The notes: a model not told the origin generated them from the letters alone. A stretch of DNA of 64,000 nt from Pseudomonas sp. GM78 (GCF_000282475.1 NZ_AKJF01000125.1:1-64000); one strand, 5' to 3'; shown: positions 35,422 to 44,507, counted from the first letter of the stretch. Numbers and translations are program-made.

Positions 35422-35955
35422 ATGACAGAAAACAGTCGGAACACCCCCCGTCTGATCAAGAAATACCCGAATCGCCGTCTGTATGACACGCACACCAGCA
35501 GTCATCTGACCCTTGCGGATATTCGCCAATTGGTCGTCGATAGAATTCCGTTCGAGGTGGTCGATGCCAAGACTGGCGAGAACCTGACACGGAGTATTTT
35601 GCTGCAGGTCATTCTGGAAGCCGAAAGCGGCGGTCAGCCGATATTTTCCAGCGAAATGCTGATGGGGATCATCCAGTTCTATGGTCCCTACCAGAGCGTC
35701 CTCGGCAGCTATCTGGATAAAAGCATCCAGACGGTCATCGACATCCAGTCCCAGACCGGCGCCCAGTCCTCCGAAACCTGGAGCGCGTTCATGCACCAGC
35801 AGGCACCGGTCATGCAGGACCTGATGCGCCAGTACGTCGACCAGTCAAAAGCGCTCTACCTGAACACCCAAAACCTGTTCGGAATGTTCGGCGCCATGCC
35901 GCCGGGCAAGCCAGGTGCCGATGGCGGGCCGAAAAAAAATGGCGATGGGGAGTAA
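35422..35955 (+). CDS. phaR: PHA synthesis repressor PhaR (PhbF-type)
   Basis: A 177-residue regulator. The N-terminal DNA-binding domain is diagnostic (RLIKKYPNRRLYDTHTSSHL, residues about 10-29), followed by PHB_acc repeats (about 70-110, ILLQVILEAESGG, LMGIIQFYG). PhaR binds both DNA and PHB granules: when polymer forms it leaves the phasin promoter and phasin is made. Here it is convergent with the phasin gene. The ribosome site is weak. The phasin terminator (35931-35965) overlaps its last codons. It is the counterpart of phbF in the phbFPX set I recall from P. extremaustralis. Confidence 0.93.
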   Translation: MTENSRNTPRLIKKYPNRRLYDTHTSSHLTLADIRQLVVDRIPFEVVDAKTGENLTRSILLQVILEAESGGQPIFSSEMLMGIIQFYGPYQSVLGSYLDKSIQTVIDIQSQTGAQSSETWSAFMHQQAPVMQDLMRQYVDQSKALYLNTQNLFGMFGAMPPGKPGADGGPKKNGDGE

Positions 35956-35965
35956 TCCCATCGCC
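35931..35965 (-). terminator. Phasin terminator overlapping the 3' end of phaR
   Basis: On the minus strand GGCGATGGG pairs with CCCATCGCC around a 7-base loop, followed by A and eight T. The T-run lies in phaR's last AAAAAAAAT codons and the loop spans its TAA stop. Confidence 0.75.
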
Positions 35966-35989
35966 ATCCTGTAACCACGCTTACCAGAC

Positions 35990-36547
35990 TTACTTGCTAT
36001 CAGCCTTGCCACCAGCAGCGGTTTTGCCAGCTGCAACGGTCGCGGCGTCAAAATTGCTCTGGGCAACGTCAGCAGCCTGTTTTACCGCTTTTTGTGCACT
36101 TTCAAAAACGGCACCGGCATTGGCCAGCGACGATTTGAAACCGGCCACGACTGGCTCGGAGCCAGCCGGTGCATTCTTGCTGATCACTTCAACGAACTCT
36201 TGCACCTGCTGGGTGCCCGCCTCGAACTGACGCGAGGTCAGTTTGGCGATTTCCGAGTGAGTATCGACAATCAGCGCTTGCACTTGGCGATTGAAATTTA
36301 CCAGGCGTTCGGCTTGCACATTTGGCTGGGTGAAAGACGCCTGGAGCTCAGCGAAGCCTTGTGGATCACGTACCGAAAGCAGCTTGCGAAGGCCGTCGAA
36401 CTGCTCCTCGGTGGTGGCCTGCAGGGTCTTGAACTGCAACTGGCTCAGCTGCTCAACACTGGAGAAGATTTTGCCACTGATTTGCTGCAGGAGGTCGAGG
36501 TTGGCTTTCTGAGCGTCTTGAAATTTTTCCGCGTTGAAAAAAGACAT
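35990..36547 (-). CDS. phaP: Phasin (PHA granule-associated protein)
   Basis: A 185-residue phasin-family protein starting MSFFNAEKFQDAQKANLDLL. It is amphipathic, helical and coiled-coil-rich throughout (QLSQLQFKTLQATTEEQFDGL, KLTSRQFEAGTQQVQEFVEV), with an Ala-Lys-rich tail (KTAAGGKADSK). Phasins coat PHB granules and set their number and size. It is divergent from the PhaC-like gene at 36742 and convergent with phaR. Palindromic candidate PhaR sites lie 82-132 bp upstream of its start. Confidence 0.92.
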   Translation of the reverse strand: MSFFNAEKFQDAQKANLDLLQQISGKIFSSVEQLSQLQFKTLQATTEEQFDGLRKLLSVRDPQGFAELQASFTQPNVQAERLVNFNRQVQALIVDTHSEIAKLTSRQFEAGTQQVQEFVEVISKNAPAGSEPVVAGFKSSLANAGAVFESAQKAVKQAADVAQSNFDAATVAAGKTAAGGKADSK

Positions 36548-36628
36548 GCTTGAATCTCCTGGTTAGAAGGCCGACTCGGGCCTGAGGACGCGATAGCGAT
36601 CCTGCCGGTCATCGCGTTAGGCTTTATA

Positions 36629-36679
36629 TTGCAGTGCACAATTTCTTTTGGCAACGATTTTTTGTGCGCCGCACAAAAG
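36629..36679. promoter_or_regulatory. Candidate PhaR operators between phasin and the PhaC-like gene
   Basis: A perfect inverted repeat TTTTGTGC-GCC-GCACAAAA lies at 36661-36679. Nearby, ATTGCAGTGCACAAT (36629-36643) resembles the TGC/GCA-rich sites bound by PhaR in other bacteria. Both lie in the 194-bp divergent region. Confidence 0.55.
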
Positions 36680-36741
36680 ACTTTTCCTTCCTGTGGATAT
36701 TCGCTATAGACTCCTGACATGCAGATCGTCAGGAGATCCCC

Positions 36742-38613
36742 ATGGACCAGAAAGACATTAGTGCATCGCAACATGAAAAGCCCTCCTCACAACGCGGCCT
36801 GTGGGAACACCTGAGCCATCTGCAGCGCCTCAATGCGCTGAACGTCCTCGAGGCTGTGCGCCAGCGCCAGAAAAAAACCCTCGCACCCCTGAAACGAGGT
36901 CAACTCAGACAACCTACACCTGCTCAATGGCAGGAATATGTCATCGACTTCGGCCAACGCTGCCTGCTGTTCTGGGACACCCTGCGCCAACGCGGCGACA
37001 ACAGGCTGGCCCATGAAAGCGCCGGGTATCCGCTGCTGCTCAAATTTGATCATGAAACCTTGATCGCAGGCCCTGATCTTCCACGCCCGGTCAACTTTTC
37101 GCTGCTGCGGATCCTCCCCGGCCCCGAGCAAAAAATCGACGGCAACAGCCAGGCGGTGATCATCATTGACCCGCGCGGCGGACATGGTTCGGGAATCGGC
37201 GGCTTCAAGCAGGATTCGATCATAGGTGAGAGCCTCAGGGCCGGGCACCCCACCTACTTCATCTCTTTCAGTCACTCGCCACAGCCCGGGCAAACCCTGG
37301 ACGATATCGTCCAGGCCCAGGCCCGGTTCATCGAGACCGTCAGCGCCCTGCACCCGGTCAACAGCAAACCGATCATCATCGGCAACTGCCAGGCCGGCTG
37401 GGCCTTGATGGGACTGGCGGCCACACGACCGGAACTGCCGGGCCTGATCATTATCAACGGCGCGCCCTTGTCCTACTGGGCCGGCGTCAATGGACGCAAT
37501 CCAATGCGCTATACCGGCGGCCTGCTGGGTGGCGGCTGGATGGCTCGCCTTGGCAGCGATTTGGGCAATGGCCGTTTTGACGGTACCTGGCTGGTCAGCA
37601 ACTTCGAAAACCTGGACCCGGCCAATACCTATTGGGGCAAGTACTACCAGCTGTTCAGCCAGGTCGACAGCGAAGCTGCGCGCTTCCTCGACTTCGAACG
37701 CTGGTGGGGCAGCCCGACCCTGCTCAATGGCGAAGAGATCGAGATGATTGTCGATGATCTGTTCATCGGCAACCAATTGTCGGCTGGTCCCGACCGCAAG
37801 AGCAACGGTATCGACCTGAAACGGATCGAAGTGCCGGTGGTGGTGTTCTGTTCCTACGGCGACAACATCACCCCGCCCCAGCAGGCATTGAACTGGATCG
37901 CCGATGTCTATTCCAGCGATCTCGCCTTGCAGGAGGCAGGACGAACCATCGTCTACCTGCGGCATGCCAGCATCGGCCATTTGGGGATCTTTGTTTCCGG
38001 CCAGGTGGCGCGGCGCGAGCACCGAGGGTTGCTCGGCGCGGTTGAAGCCATCAATGCGCTGCCGCCGGGGCTGCATGAAATGCTGATTGACGACCTGCCG
38101 GCCCCTTCAGGCAGCGATGACGTGCAATACCAAGTGCGTTTCGAATCAAGGCGAATTGCCGACATCCACGATGACGACGAGCCGGCCCGTGATGACGATC
38201 GCGAATTCTCTTCGGTCGTGCGCGCCTCTGAAATCAACAGCGCGTTTTACGACGGATCAATACGTCCGTGGCTGCGTCAGATCATCAACGAGCCCATGGC
38301 CGAATGGATGCGCAGGACGCACCCCTTCCATCAACAGCAATTGTTTTGGAGTAGCTTGAATCCGGCGCTGTGGTGGTTGCCCGGGACAATTTCCACGGTC
38401 AACCGTAATCGTCGCCCCGTACACCAGGACAACCCGTTGCTGGCCTGGCAGGAGTTGTTCTCCAACCAGATACAAGACACCCTGAATGCGTACCGCGATG
38501 TGCGTGACGCTACTCAGGAGATCTGTTTTTACAGTATTTACGGCGCACTGGGCGCCTTCACCAGCACCCAGCCTGCGGGAAATCTCCAGGCGCCTGAGCC
38601 AAACGCCCAGTGA
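36742..38613 (+). CDS. PhaC-like alpha/beta hydrolase, DUF3141 family (PhbX-type)
   Basis: A 623-residue protein with an alpha/beta-hydrolase core related to PHA synthase. The nucleophile elbow is IIIGNCQAGWALMG (Cys near residue 215), the Asp region is VVFCSYGDNITPP and the His region is HASIGHLGIFVSG, so a Cys-Asp-His triad is retained. It lacks the PPWINKYYIL-type block of true PhaC and has a C-terminal extension of about 170 residues, with an acidic patch (DDDEPARDDD). ATG 36742 has AGGAG 7 bp upstream. It is divergent from the phasin, which ties it to PHB metabolism. Whether it makes, cuts or modifies polymer is unknown. Confidence 0.8.
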   Translation: MDQKDISASQHEKPSSQRGLWEHLSHLQRLNALNVLEAVRQRQKKTLAPLKRGQLRQPTPAQWQEYVIDFGQRCLLFWDTLRQRGDNRLAHESAGYPLLLKFDHETLIAGPDLPRPVNFSLLRILPGPEQKIDGNSQAVIIIDPRGGHGSGIGGFKQDSIIGESLRAGHPTYFISFSHSPQPGQTLDDIVQAQARFIETVSALHPVNSKPIIIGNCQAGWALMGLAATRPELPGLIIINGAPLSYWAGVNGRNPMRYTGGLLGGGWMARLGSDLGNGRFDGTWLVSNFENLDPANTYWGKYYQLFSQVDSEAARFLDFERWWGSPTLLNGEEIEMIVDDLFIGNQLSAGPDRKSNGIDLKRIEVPVVVFCSYGDNITPPQQALNWIADVYSSDLALQEAGRTIVYLRHASIGHLGIFVSGQVARREHRGLLGAVEAINALPPGLHEMLIDDLPAPSGSDDVQYQVRFESRRIADIHDDDEPARDDDREFSSVVRASEINSAFYDGSIRPWLRQIINEPMAEWMRRTHPFHQQQLFWSSLNPALWWLPGTISTVNRNRRPVHQDNPLLAWQELFSNQIQDTLNAYRDVRDATQEICFYSIYGALGAFTSTQPAGNLQAPEPNAQ

Positions 38614-38677
38614 ATCGGTTGTCACCCTGCAGGAGGCCCTCGTGGAACCCCATCTCTCAATGAGCCTTCACAGGAAA

Positions 38678-39805
38678 TTAGCGGTGCATCCGTTCGACGT
38701 AGTCGCTGGAGAAGCCTGGGATCTTGTGATCCCCGCACCGACCGATAGCGCTCATGGGTCGCACCGGCACGATGTCCTTGAGCACAGGCAATGTCTCATG
38801 GGCACGATATTGTCCGGGGGTCATGCCAAACCAGCGGGTGCATGCCTTATGGAAGCTGCTGTGATCATGAAAGCCGAGCAGGTGCGTCACATGCTTGAGG
38901 TTGTAATGAGAGTGGCGCAAATAGAATTCGGCCATCTGCCGCCGCACATCGTTGAGCACATCCTTGAATTGCGTGCCGTCCTTCTCAAGGCCTCGTTGCA
39001 GCGTGCGCTTGCTGATGTTCAGAGCTGCCGCAATCGACTCCATGTCACATTGCCCTTGGCCTTGCCCCTGGCTCAAGCGTTCGGTCACCAGGCCGCGAAT
39101 CCTGCCAACGATCGAGTAACCGGACAACAGGTCCAATTGAGCCACGGCAAAACTGTCATGCAGCGTGGCCAGCGCCTCGTTGGCCATGCTCAATGGCGTC
39201 AGGAGCTCCTGGCCATCGAACAGGATGCTGTCATAGGCCGCGCCGAAACTCAGCGGACAACCAAAAAGCCGCTGATGCTGCGACGTGTCTTCAGGCTCGG
39301 GATAAGTGAACTCCACACTCAAGGGTTGCGGTGACTTGCCACCTGCCAGCCAACGGCAGAAACCCAGCAGCGACGCCAGGGCGGCATCCGTGTATTGCCG
39401 GGGTTTGACCGAGCCATGTTGCTGATGATCGAGACTGGCCAATCGATAATGCTGCTCCTCCTGGACCAGGAAAAGGCTGAATCCGGTACCGATCAACGGG
39501 CTGAACCGCACCAGGCGTTCCAGCGCCCTTTTCAGGTTCGAACTGGACATCATCGTGTAACCCACGATCTGGAAACTGCTGGGATGGAACTCCCCGTAGG
39601 CTTTCAATCCGATATTGGGATCATTCGACGCCTCGGCCGCCAGCTCCCAAAGACGATAGATAACGCTTCGCTCGCAGAATGCTCCTGGTTTATTCACGAA
39701 CCCGACATCCAGTCCCGCTTCCTCGCACAGCGCGGCGAGGTCGAGGCCCTGGGCCAAAAACGTATTCGCCAGCACGCTGGCATAACCTGAACTTATCCTA
39801 TACAT
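38678..39805 (-). CDS. AraC-family regulator of the pha operon
   Basis: A 375-residue regulator. The N-terminal half (about 20-210) is the arabinose-binding/OruR-like domain (GFVNKPGAFCERSVIYRLWE). The C-terminal AraC DNA-binding domain (about 265-350) has two helix-turn-helix parts (SIAAALNISKRTLQRGL, HVTHLLGFHDHSSFHKACTR). GAGG lies upstream of ATG 39805. It is divergent from phaB, matching the phbR gene that activates phbBAC in other PHB-making pseudomonads. Confidence 0.9.
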   Translation of the reverse strand: MYRISSGYASVLANTFLAQGLDLAALCEEAGLDVGFVNKPGAFCERSVIYRLWELAAEASNDPNIGLKAYGEFHPSSFQIVGYTMMSSSNLKRALERLVRFSPLIGTGFSLFLVQEEQHYRLASLDHQQHGSVKPRQYTDAALASLLGFCRWLAGGKSPQPLSVEFTYPEPEDTSQHQRLFGCPLSFGAAYDSILFDGQELLTPLSMANEALATLHDSFAVAQLDLLSGYSIVGRIRGLVTERLSQGQGQGQCDMESIAAALNISKRTLQRGLEKDGTQFKDVLNDVRRQMAEFYLRHSHYNLKHVTHLLGFHDHSSFHKACTRWFGMTPGQYRAHETLPVLKDIVPVRPMSAIGRCGDHKIPGFSSDYVERMHR

Positions 39806-40073
39806 GGCGTCCTCAATGACCAGTGGAACCGAACGTCCTGTCCGGAGCCGATGCTGACACGTGTAGAACATATTTCAACTCTGTTGCAGAAATATTAACT
39901 ATCCATTCAGTTCTAAGTATTGATCCAGTATAGGTACTCCTCGCTTTTTGCCACCCCCCTCCCTCCCCGCGTGGCACCGAAGGACAGGAGAACGTCACCT
40001 TCAAACACTTCCCGCACAGCCCATCGATAACCAACAATCCCCACTCCTGCAGCGCACAAAATGGAGTAGATGT

Positions 40074-40820
40074 ATGGAATCGCGTAGTCGTATTGCTTTG
40101 GTAACGGGTGGTATGGGCGGTATTGGTACGGCAATCAGCCAACGTCTGTACAAGGAAGGATTCAAGGTAATCGTCGGCTGCAGTTCTGATTCCAGCCGCA
40201 AGAACGACTGGGCTGCCAGCCAGCGCGAGGCGGGTTATGAGTTCGAGTTCATCTATGGCGACGTCACCGATTGGGAGACCACCCGCAAGGCTTTCGAGAT
40301 GGCTCGTGAACAATTCGGCCAGATCGATGTGCTGATCAACAACGCCGGCATCACCCGCGATGCGTCCTTTCGCAAGCTCACTCCAGAAGACTGGAACAGC
40401 GTGATCGGGACCAACCTGACAGGCCTGTTCAACACCACCAAGCAGGTCATTGAAGGCATGCTCTCCAAAGGTTGGGGCCGGGTCATCAATATCTCCTCGA
40501 TCAACGGTCAGCGTGGCCAGTTCGGCCAGACCAACTACTCCGCCGCCAAGGCTGGCATCCATGGTTTCACCATGGCACTGGCCCGGGAAGTCTCCGGCAA
40601 GGGCGTGACCGTCAATACAGTTTCCCCAGGCTACATCCAGACCTCCATGACCGCGGCCATTCGCCCGGACATCCTCGAAGGCATGATCTCGGGCATCCCG
40701 GTGGGCCGCCTTGGCCTGCCGGAAGAGATCGCCTCGATCGTGGCCTGGCTGGCGTCCGATGAATCCGCCTACAGCACCGGTGCCGACTTCTCGGTAAACG
40801 GCGGCATGAACATGCAGTAA
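40074..40820 (+). CDS. phaB: Acetoacetyl-CoA reductase
   Basis: A 248-residue SDR that reduces acetoacetyl-CoA to (R)-3-hydroxybutyryl-CoA, usually with [17 protein letters not shown] at the N-terminus binds the cofactor. NNAG, then [24 protein letters not shown] carries the catalytic Ser, Tyr and Lys. The GQRGQFGQ block is typical of PhaB. ATG 40074 has GGAG 7 bp upstream, and an upstream frame start at 39948 is not used. First gene of phaBAC. Confidence 0.95.
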   Translation: MESRSRIALVTGGMGGIGTAISQRLYKEGFKVIVGCSSDSSRKNDWAASQREAGYEFEFIYGDVTDWETTRKAFEMAREQFGQIDVLINNAGITRDASFRKLTPEDWNSVIGTNLTGLFNTTKQVIEGMLSKGWGRVINISSINGQRGQFGQTNYSAAKAGIHGFTMALAREVSGKGVTVNTVSPGYIQTSMTAAIRPDILEGMISGIPVGRLGLPEEIASIVAWLASDESAYSTGADFSVNGGMNMQ

Positions 40821-40884
40821 CCCTGACCAGGGCATCAATGCCCTGGTTTGCTCGTCGAATTTTGTCTTTTCCATGAGGTCATGC

Positions 40885-42063
40885 ATGAACGAAGTCGTAA
40901 TCGTTGCCGCTACTCGTACCGCCATTGGCAGTTTCCAGGGTGCTTTGTCTGCAATTCCCGCGACCGAACTGGGTGCCGCAGTGATTCGCCGCCTGCTGGA
41001 GCAGTCGGGTGTCGAAGCTGCGCAAATTGATGAAGTGATCCTCGGCCAGGTCCTCACTGCCGGTGCCGGGCAAAACCCGGCACGCCAGACCGCGATCAAG
41101 GCTGGCTTGCCGCACACCACGCCTGCCCTGACCTTGAACAAGGTCTGCGGTTCCGGCCTCAAGGCGGTCCACCTCGCCGTCCAGGCCATCCGTTGCGGTG
41201 ACGCGGAACTGATCATCGCTGGCGGCCAGGAAAACATGAGCCTGGCCCCCTATGTTCTACCCAAGGCCCGCACCGGCCTGCGCATGGGCCATGCGCAACT
41301 GCAGGACAGCATGATCCAGGATGGTCTGTGGGACGCCTTCAACGACTACCACATGGGCATCACCGCCGAGAACCTGGCGCAGAAATACGAAATCTCCCGT
41401 GAAGCACAGGATGCCTTCGCTGCCGCCTCGCAACAGAAGGCCGCCGCCGCCATCGAGGGCGGGCGTTTCCAGAGCGAAATCACCCCGATCCTGATCCCTC
41501 AGCGCAAGGGTGAACCACTGGCTTTCGACACCGACGAACAGCCGCGTGTCGACAGCACCGCGCAAGCCTTGGCAAAACTCAAGCCGGCCTTCCAGAAAGA
41601 CGGCAGCGTGACCGCCGGCAACGCCTCGACCCTCAACGACGGTGCGGCCGTATTGCTGCTGGCCAGCGCCGCCAAAGCCCAGGCACTGGGCCTTCCGGTA
41701 CTGGCCAGGATCAAGGCCTATGCCAGCGCCGGTGTGGACCCGTCGATCATGGGCATCGGCCCGGTCCCGGCGACACGCCTGACCCTGCAAAAGGCCGGCT
41801 GGAACGTCGAGGACCTGGACCTGATCGAAGCCAACGAAGCCTTCGCCGCCCAGGCGCTGGCGGTTGGCAAAGAGATGGGCTGGGACACCAGCAAAGTCAA
41901 CGTCAACGGCGGCGCGATCGCCCTTGGCCATCCGATCGGCGCGTCGGGGGCACGGATCCTGGTGTCGCTGGTGCACGAACTGATCCGTCGCGATGGCAAG
42001 AAAGGACTGGCCACCTTGTGCATCGGTGGCGGACAAGGCGTCGGCCTGGCTATCGAACGCTAA
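40885..42063 (+). CDS. phaA: Acetyl-CoA acetyltransferase (beta-ketothiolase)
   Basis: A 392-residue biosynthetic thiolase joining two acetyl-CoA to acetoacetyl-CoA. The acyl-accepting Cys is in [11 protein letters not shown] (near residue 88), with [12 protein letters not shown] (His) and [14 protein letters not shown] (second Cys) at the C-terminus. Start ATG 40885 has GAGGT 5 bp upstream. It lies 64 bp after phaB and is the second gene of phaBAC. Confidence 0.95.
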   Translation: MNEVVIVAATRTAIGSFQGALSAIPATELGAAVIRRLLEQSGVEAAQIDEVILGQVLTAGAGQNPARQTAIKAGLPHTTPALTLNKVCGSGLKAVHLAVQAIRCGDAELIIAGGQENMSLAPYVLPKARTGLRMGHAQLQDSMIQDGLWDAFNDYHMGITAENLAQKYEISREAQDAFAAASQQKAAAAIEGGRFQSEITPILIPQRKGEPLAFDTDEQPRVDSTAQALAKLKPAFQKDGSVTAGNASTLNDGAAVLLLASAAKAQALGLPVLARIKAYASAGVDPSIMGIGPVPATRLTLQKAGWNVEDLDLIEANEAFAAQALAVGKEMGWDTSKVNVNGGAIALGHPIGASGARILVSLVHELIRRDGKKGLATLCIGGGQGVGLAIER

Positions 42064-42208
42064 CCAACGGCATCCGAATAGCCAAGGCGCGGGCCTGGTC
42101 CCCTAGCTCCGCGCATCAGGCTGGCATCAGACAACGTTGCCCGCCTCCCTTGCCGTCGCTACGCCGCAATCCGGCATAGCGCGGCTTTTTTCTGCCCGGC
42201 ACATCGGT

Positions 42209-43921
42209 ATGAAATTCATGGACAACAACGCGCATACATTCAAAACCTTCTGGTCAGGACAGGTCCCGTTCATCGCGTCTATTGCAGTGCAACAACTGCG
42301 CCTGTGGGTGAACACCAACCCCTGGTTTTCCGGGCATGACCATGACACCTGGTTCAATCTACCTCGCGAAACCCTGGACAGCCTTCAAGCGGACTACCAG
42401 GTTGAATGGGCCCAACTGGGCCAAAAACTGCTGACCGGCCAGCCCTTCAGTTTCGATGATCGACGTTTTACCAGCGGCAACTGGAGCGCACCACTGTTCG
42501 GCTCCCTCGCCGCGTTTTACCTGCTCAACTCCAGCTTCCTATTGAAACTGCTCGACAAGCTGCTGATCGACGAAAAGAAAGCACGCCAACGTCTGCGCTA
42601 CCTGGTGGAGCAAGCCATTGCCGCCAGCGCACCGAGCAATTTCCTGGCCAGTAACCCTGATGCGTTGCAGCGTGCGGTCGAGACCCAAGGTGCCAGCCTG
42701 ATAACAGGGATGCAGCATCTGGCCAGTGACATGAATGAAGGCAAGATGCGCCAGTGCGATAGCGGCGCGTTCAAGGTTGGCGTCGACCTGGCCAATACCC
42801 CCGGCGAAGTCGTCTTCGAGAATCACATCTTTCAACTCATTCAGTACTACCCGCAAAGCGAAACCCAGTACAAGCAGCCGGTGCTCGTCGTACCGCCGTC
42901 GATCAACAAGTACTACATCCTTGATCTGCGCCCGGACAACTCGATGGTCCGCCACCTGCTGGAAAAGGGGCATCCCGTCTTCCTGGTGTCCTGGCGCAAT
43001 TTTGACCAGGAACACGCGGGCACCACCTGGGATGACCTGATCGAGCACGGGGTGATCAACGCCCTGCAAGTCACCCGCGAGATCAGTGGCCAGCAGCGAA
43101 TCAATTGCGTGGGCTTCTGCATCGGCGGCACCCTGTTGAGCACCGCACTGGCCGTACTGGCGGCACGTGGCGACCGCGAGATCGCCAGCCTGAGCCTGTT
43201 CGCCACGTTCCTGGATTATCTGGATACCGGCCCGATCGACATCTTCGTCGATGAAGAACTGGTGGCCTACCGCGAGCGCACCATTGGTGGTGTGAACGGC
43301 CCCATCGGCCTGTTCCGTGGCGAGGACATGGGCAATACCTTTTCCCTGCTGCGCCCCAACGAGCTGTGGTGGAACTACAACGTCGACAAATACCTCAAGG
43401 GGCAGAAGCCGATTCCACTGGATCTGCTGTTCTGGAACAACGACAGCACCAACCTTCCAGGGCCGATGTACTGCTGGTACCTGCGCCACACCTACCTGCA
43501 GAATGATTTGAAATCAGGCGAGCTGGAGTGCTGCGGGACCAAGCTGGATTTGCGTGCAATCGACGCTCCCGCCTACATCCTGGCCACCCATGACGATCAC
43601 ATCGTGCCGTGGAAGAGCGCCTACGCCAGCACCCACCTGCTTTCCGGGCCCAAGCGTTTCGTTTTGGGCGCTTCAGGGCACATCGCCGGTGTCGTCAATC
43701 CACCGGCCAAGCAGAAGCGTCATTACTGGACCAACAATCGGGTCACCAAAAACCCGGAGACCTGGTTCAAGAATGCCGAGCAGCAACCCGGTAGCTGGTG
43801 GAATGACTGGTTCAACTGGCTGGAGGGACACTCCGGCGAGCGCCAACCCGCGGTTGCGCACACCGGCAATGACAAATACCCGCCTCTGGAGCCGGCACCA
43901 GGCAGCTATGTAAAGCAATGA
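42209..43921 (+). CDS. phaC: Class I poly(3-hydroxybutyrate) synthase
   Basis: A 570-residue polymerase. The lipase-like box is CVGFCIGGT with the nucleophile Cys at about residue 304, the Asp is in THDDHIVPWKSAY, and the His is in LGASGHIAGVVNPP. PPSINKYYILDLRP and FLVSWRNFD are PhaC hallmarks, although the usual PPWINKYYIL Trp is Ser here. The length and C-terminus (DWFNWLEGHSGERQPA) fit class I, which prefers C3-C5 monomers, rather than the class II PhaC1/PhaC2 of most pseudomonads. Starts at 42209 or 42218 are equally plausible. The ribosome site is weak. Confidence 0.94.
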   Translation: MKFMDNNAHTFKTFWSGQVPFIASIAVQQLRLWVNTNPWFSGHDHDTWFNLPRETLDSLQADYQVEWAQLGQKLLTGQPFSFDDRRFTSGNWSAPLFGSLAAFYLLNSSFLLKLLDKLLIDEKKARQRLRYLVEQAIAASAPSNFLASNPDALQRAVETQGASLITGMQHLASDMNEGKMRQCDSGAFKVGVDLANTPGEVVFENHIFQLIQYYPQSETQYKQPVLVVPPSINKYYILDLRPDNSMVRHLLEKGHPVFLVSWRNFDQEHAGTTWDDLIEHGVINALQVTREISGQQRINCVGFCIGGTLLSTALAVLAARGDREIASLSLFATFLDYLDTGPIDIFVDEELVAYRERTIGGVNGPIGLFRGEDMGNTFSLLRPNELWWNYNVDKYLKGQKPIPLDLLFWNNDSTNLPGPMYCWYLRHTYLQNDLKSGELECCGTKLDLRAIDAPAYILATHDDHIVPWKSAYASTHLLSGPKRFVLGASGHIAGVVNPPAKQKRHYWTNNRVTKNPETWFKNAEQQPGSWWNDWFNWLEGHSGERQPAVAHTGNDKYPPLEPAPGSYVKQ

Positions 43922-44070
43922 AAGACCGCTGTGGAGCAGAGCGGAACACTGCCTGCAACACAGCGGCTTGATCGCACAGGCGAAGATCAAATCACGCAAA
44001 CGCAATAGATAGCCGCCGGTAAGCCCAACCGGCGGCACATCATTTGTTTGGGTACAAGGAGAGAGGCTCC

Positions 44071-44337
44071 ATGAGCACCCCGTTTCGCATCAACGAAGCA
44101 CTCTTGATTGCCGGCCAGGCATTCGAGCCATTTCAATGCGTCGCCTGGGCTCCGCAAGACGGTAATGGCGAACTGAGCCTGTCCGTCCTGGACCGGGCCA
44201 GCACGCGTATTTGTCGCAAACTGGTTCCAAGCAGTACCTATTCGGACCCGGCGCAACTGGAAAACCTGTTGCAAGAAGTGCGCGCCGAGTTGAGCCAGGG
44301 AGGCTACACGCTGCAGTCCTGGGCGATGCCAGGGTAA
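44071..44337 (+). CDS. Conserved small protein of unknown function
   Basis: An 88-residue cytoplasmic protein (MSTPFRINEALLIAGQAFEP start) with mixed alpha/beta composition, two cysteines and no recognised motif. GGAGAGAGG precedes ATG 44071 with good spacing. It is 149 bp after phaC and followed by a strong terminator. It may be the last gene of the PHB block or a core-genome neighbour of tRNA-Ser. Sequence alone does not decide. Confidence 0.7.
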   Translation: MSTPFRINEALLIAGQAFEPFQCVAWAPQDGNGELSLSVLDRASTRICRKLVPSSTYSDPAQLENLLQEVRAELSQGGYTLQSWAMPG

Positions 44338-44377
44338 GCCTGCTCGCGGGCTGGAATTTTTTCCCGAAACGCAGAAA

Positions 44378-44409
44378 CGAAAAAGCCCTGAATAATCAGG
44401 GCTTTTTCG
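44378..44409. terminator. Bidirectional terminator between the 88-residue gene and tRNA-Ser
   Basis: CGAAAAAGCCCTGA-ATAA-TCAGGGCTTTTTCG is a perfect palindrome with T-runs on both strands. Confidence 0.88.
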
Positions 44410-44417
44410 TATAAATG

Positions 44418-44507
44418 TGGCGGTGAAGGAGAGATTCGAACTCTCGATACAGTTTCCTGTATACACACTTTCCAGGCGTGCTCCTTAAGCCACTCGGACA
44501 CTTCACC
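44418..44507 (-). tRNA. tRNA-Ser (anticodon GGA)
   Basis: Read on the minus strand, GGTGAAG and CTTCACC form the acceptor stem. The anticodon loop reads CTGGAAA, giving GGA. A long variable arm (ACAGGAAACTGT) identifies a class II serine tRNA, TTCGAAT is the T loop, and the gene encodes its own CCA. It is 90 nt including CCA. It lies 81 bp beyond the last gene of the PHB region, and tRNA-Ser genes are common integration targets. Confidence 0.95.

Noticed and set aside
44418-44507. Integrase or attachment duplicate near tRNA-Ser
   Set aside because: I looked for an integrase gene and for a second copy of the tRNA 3' end and found neither in the window, so an island border is not claimed as a feature.
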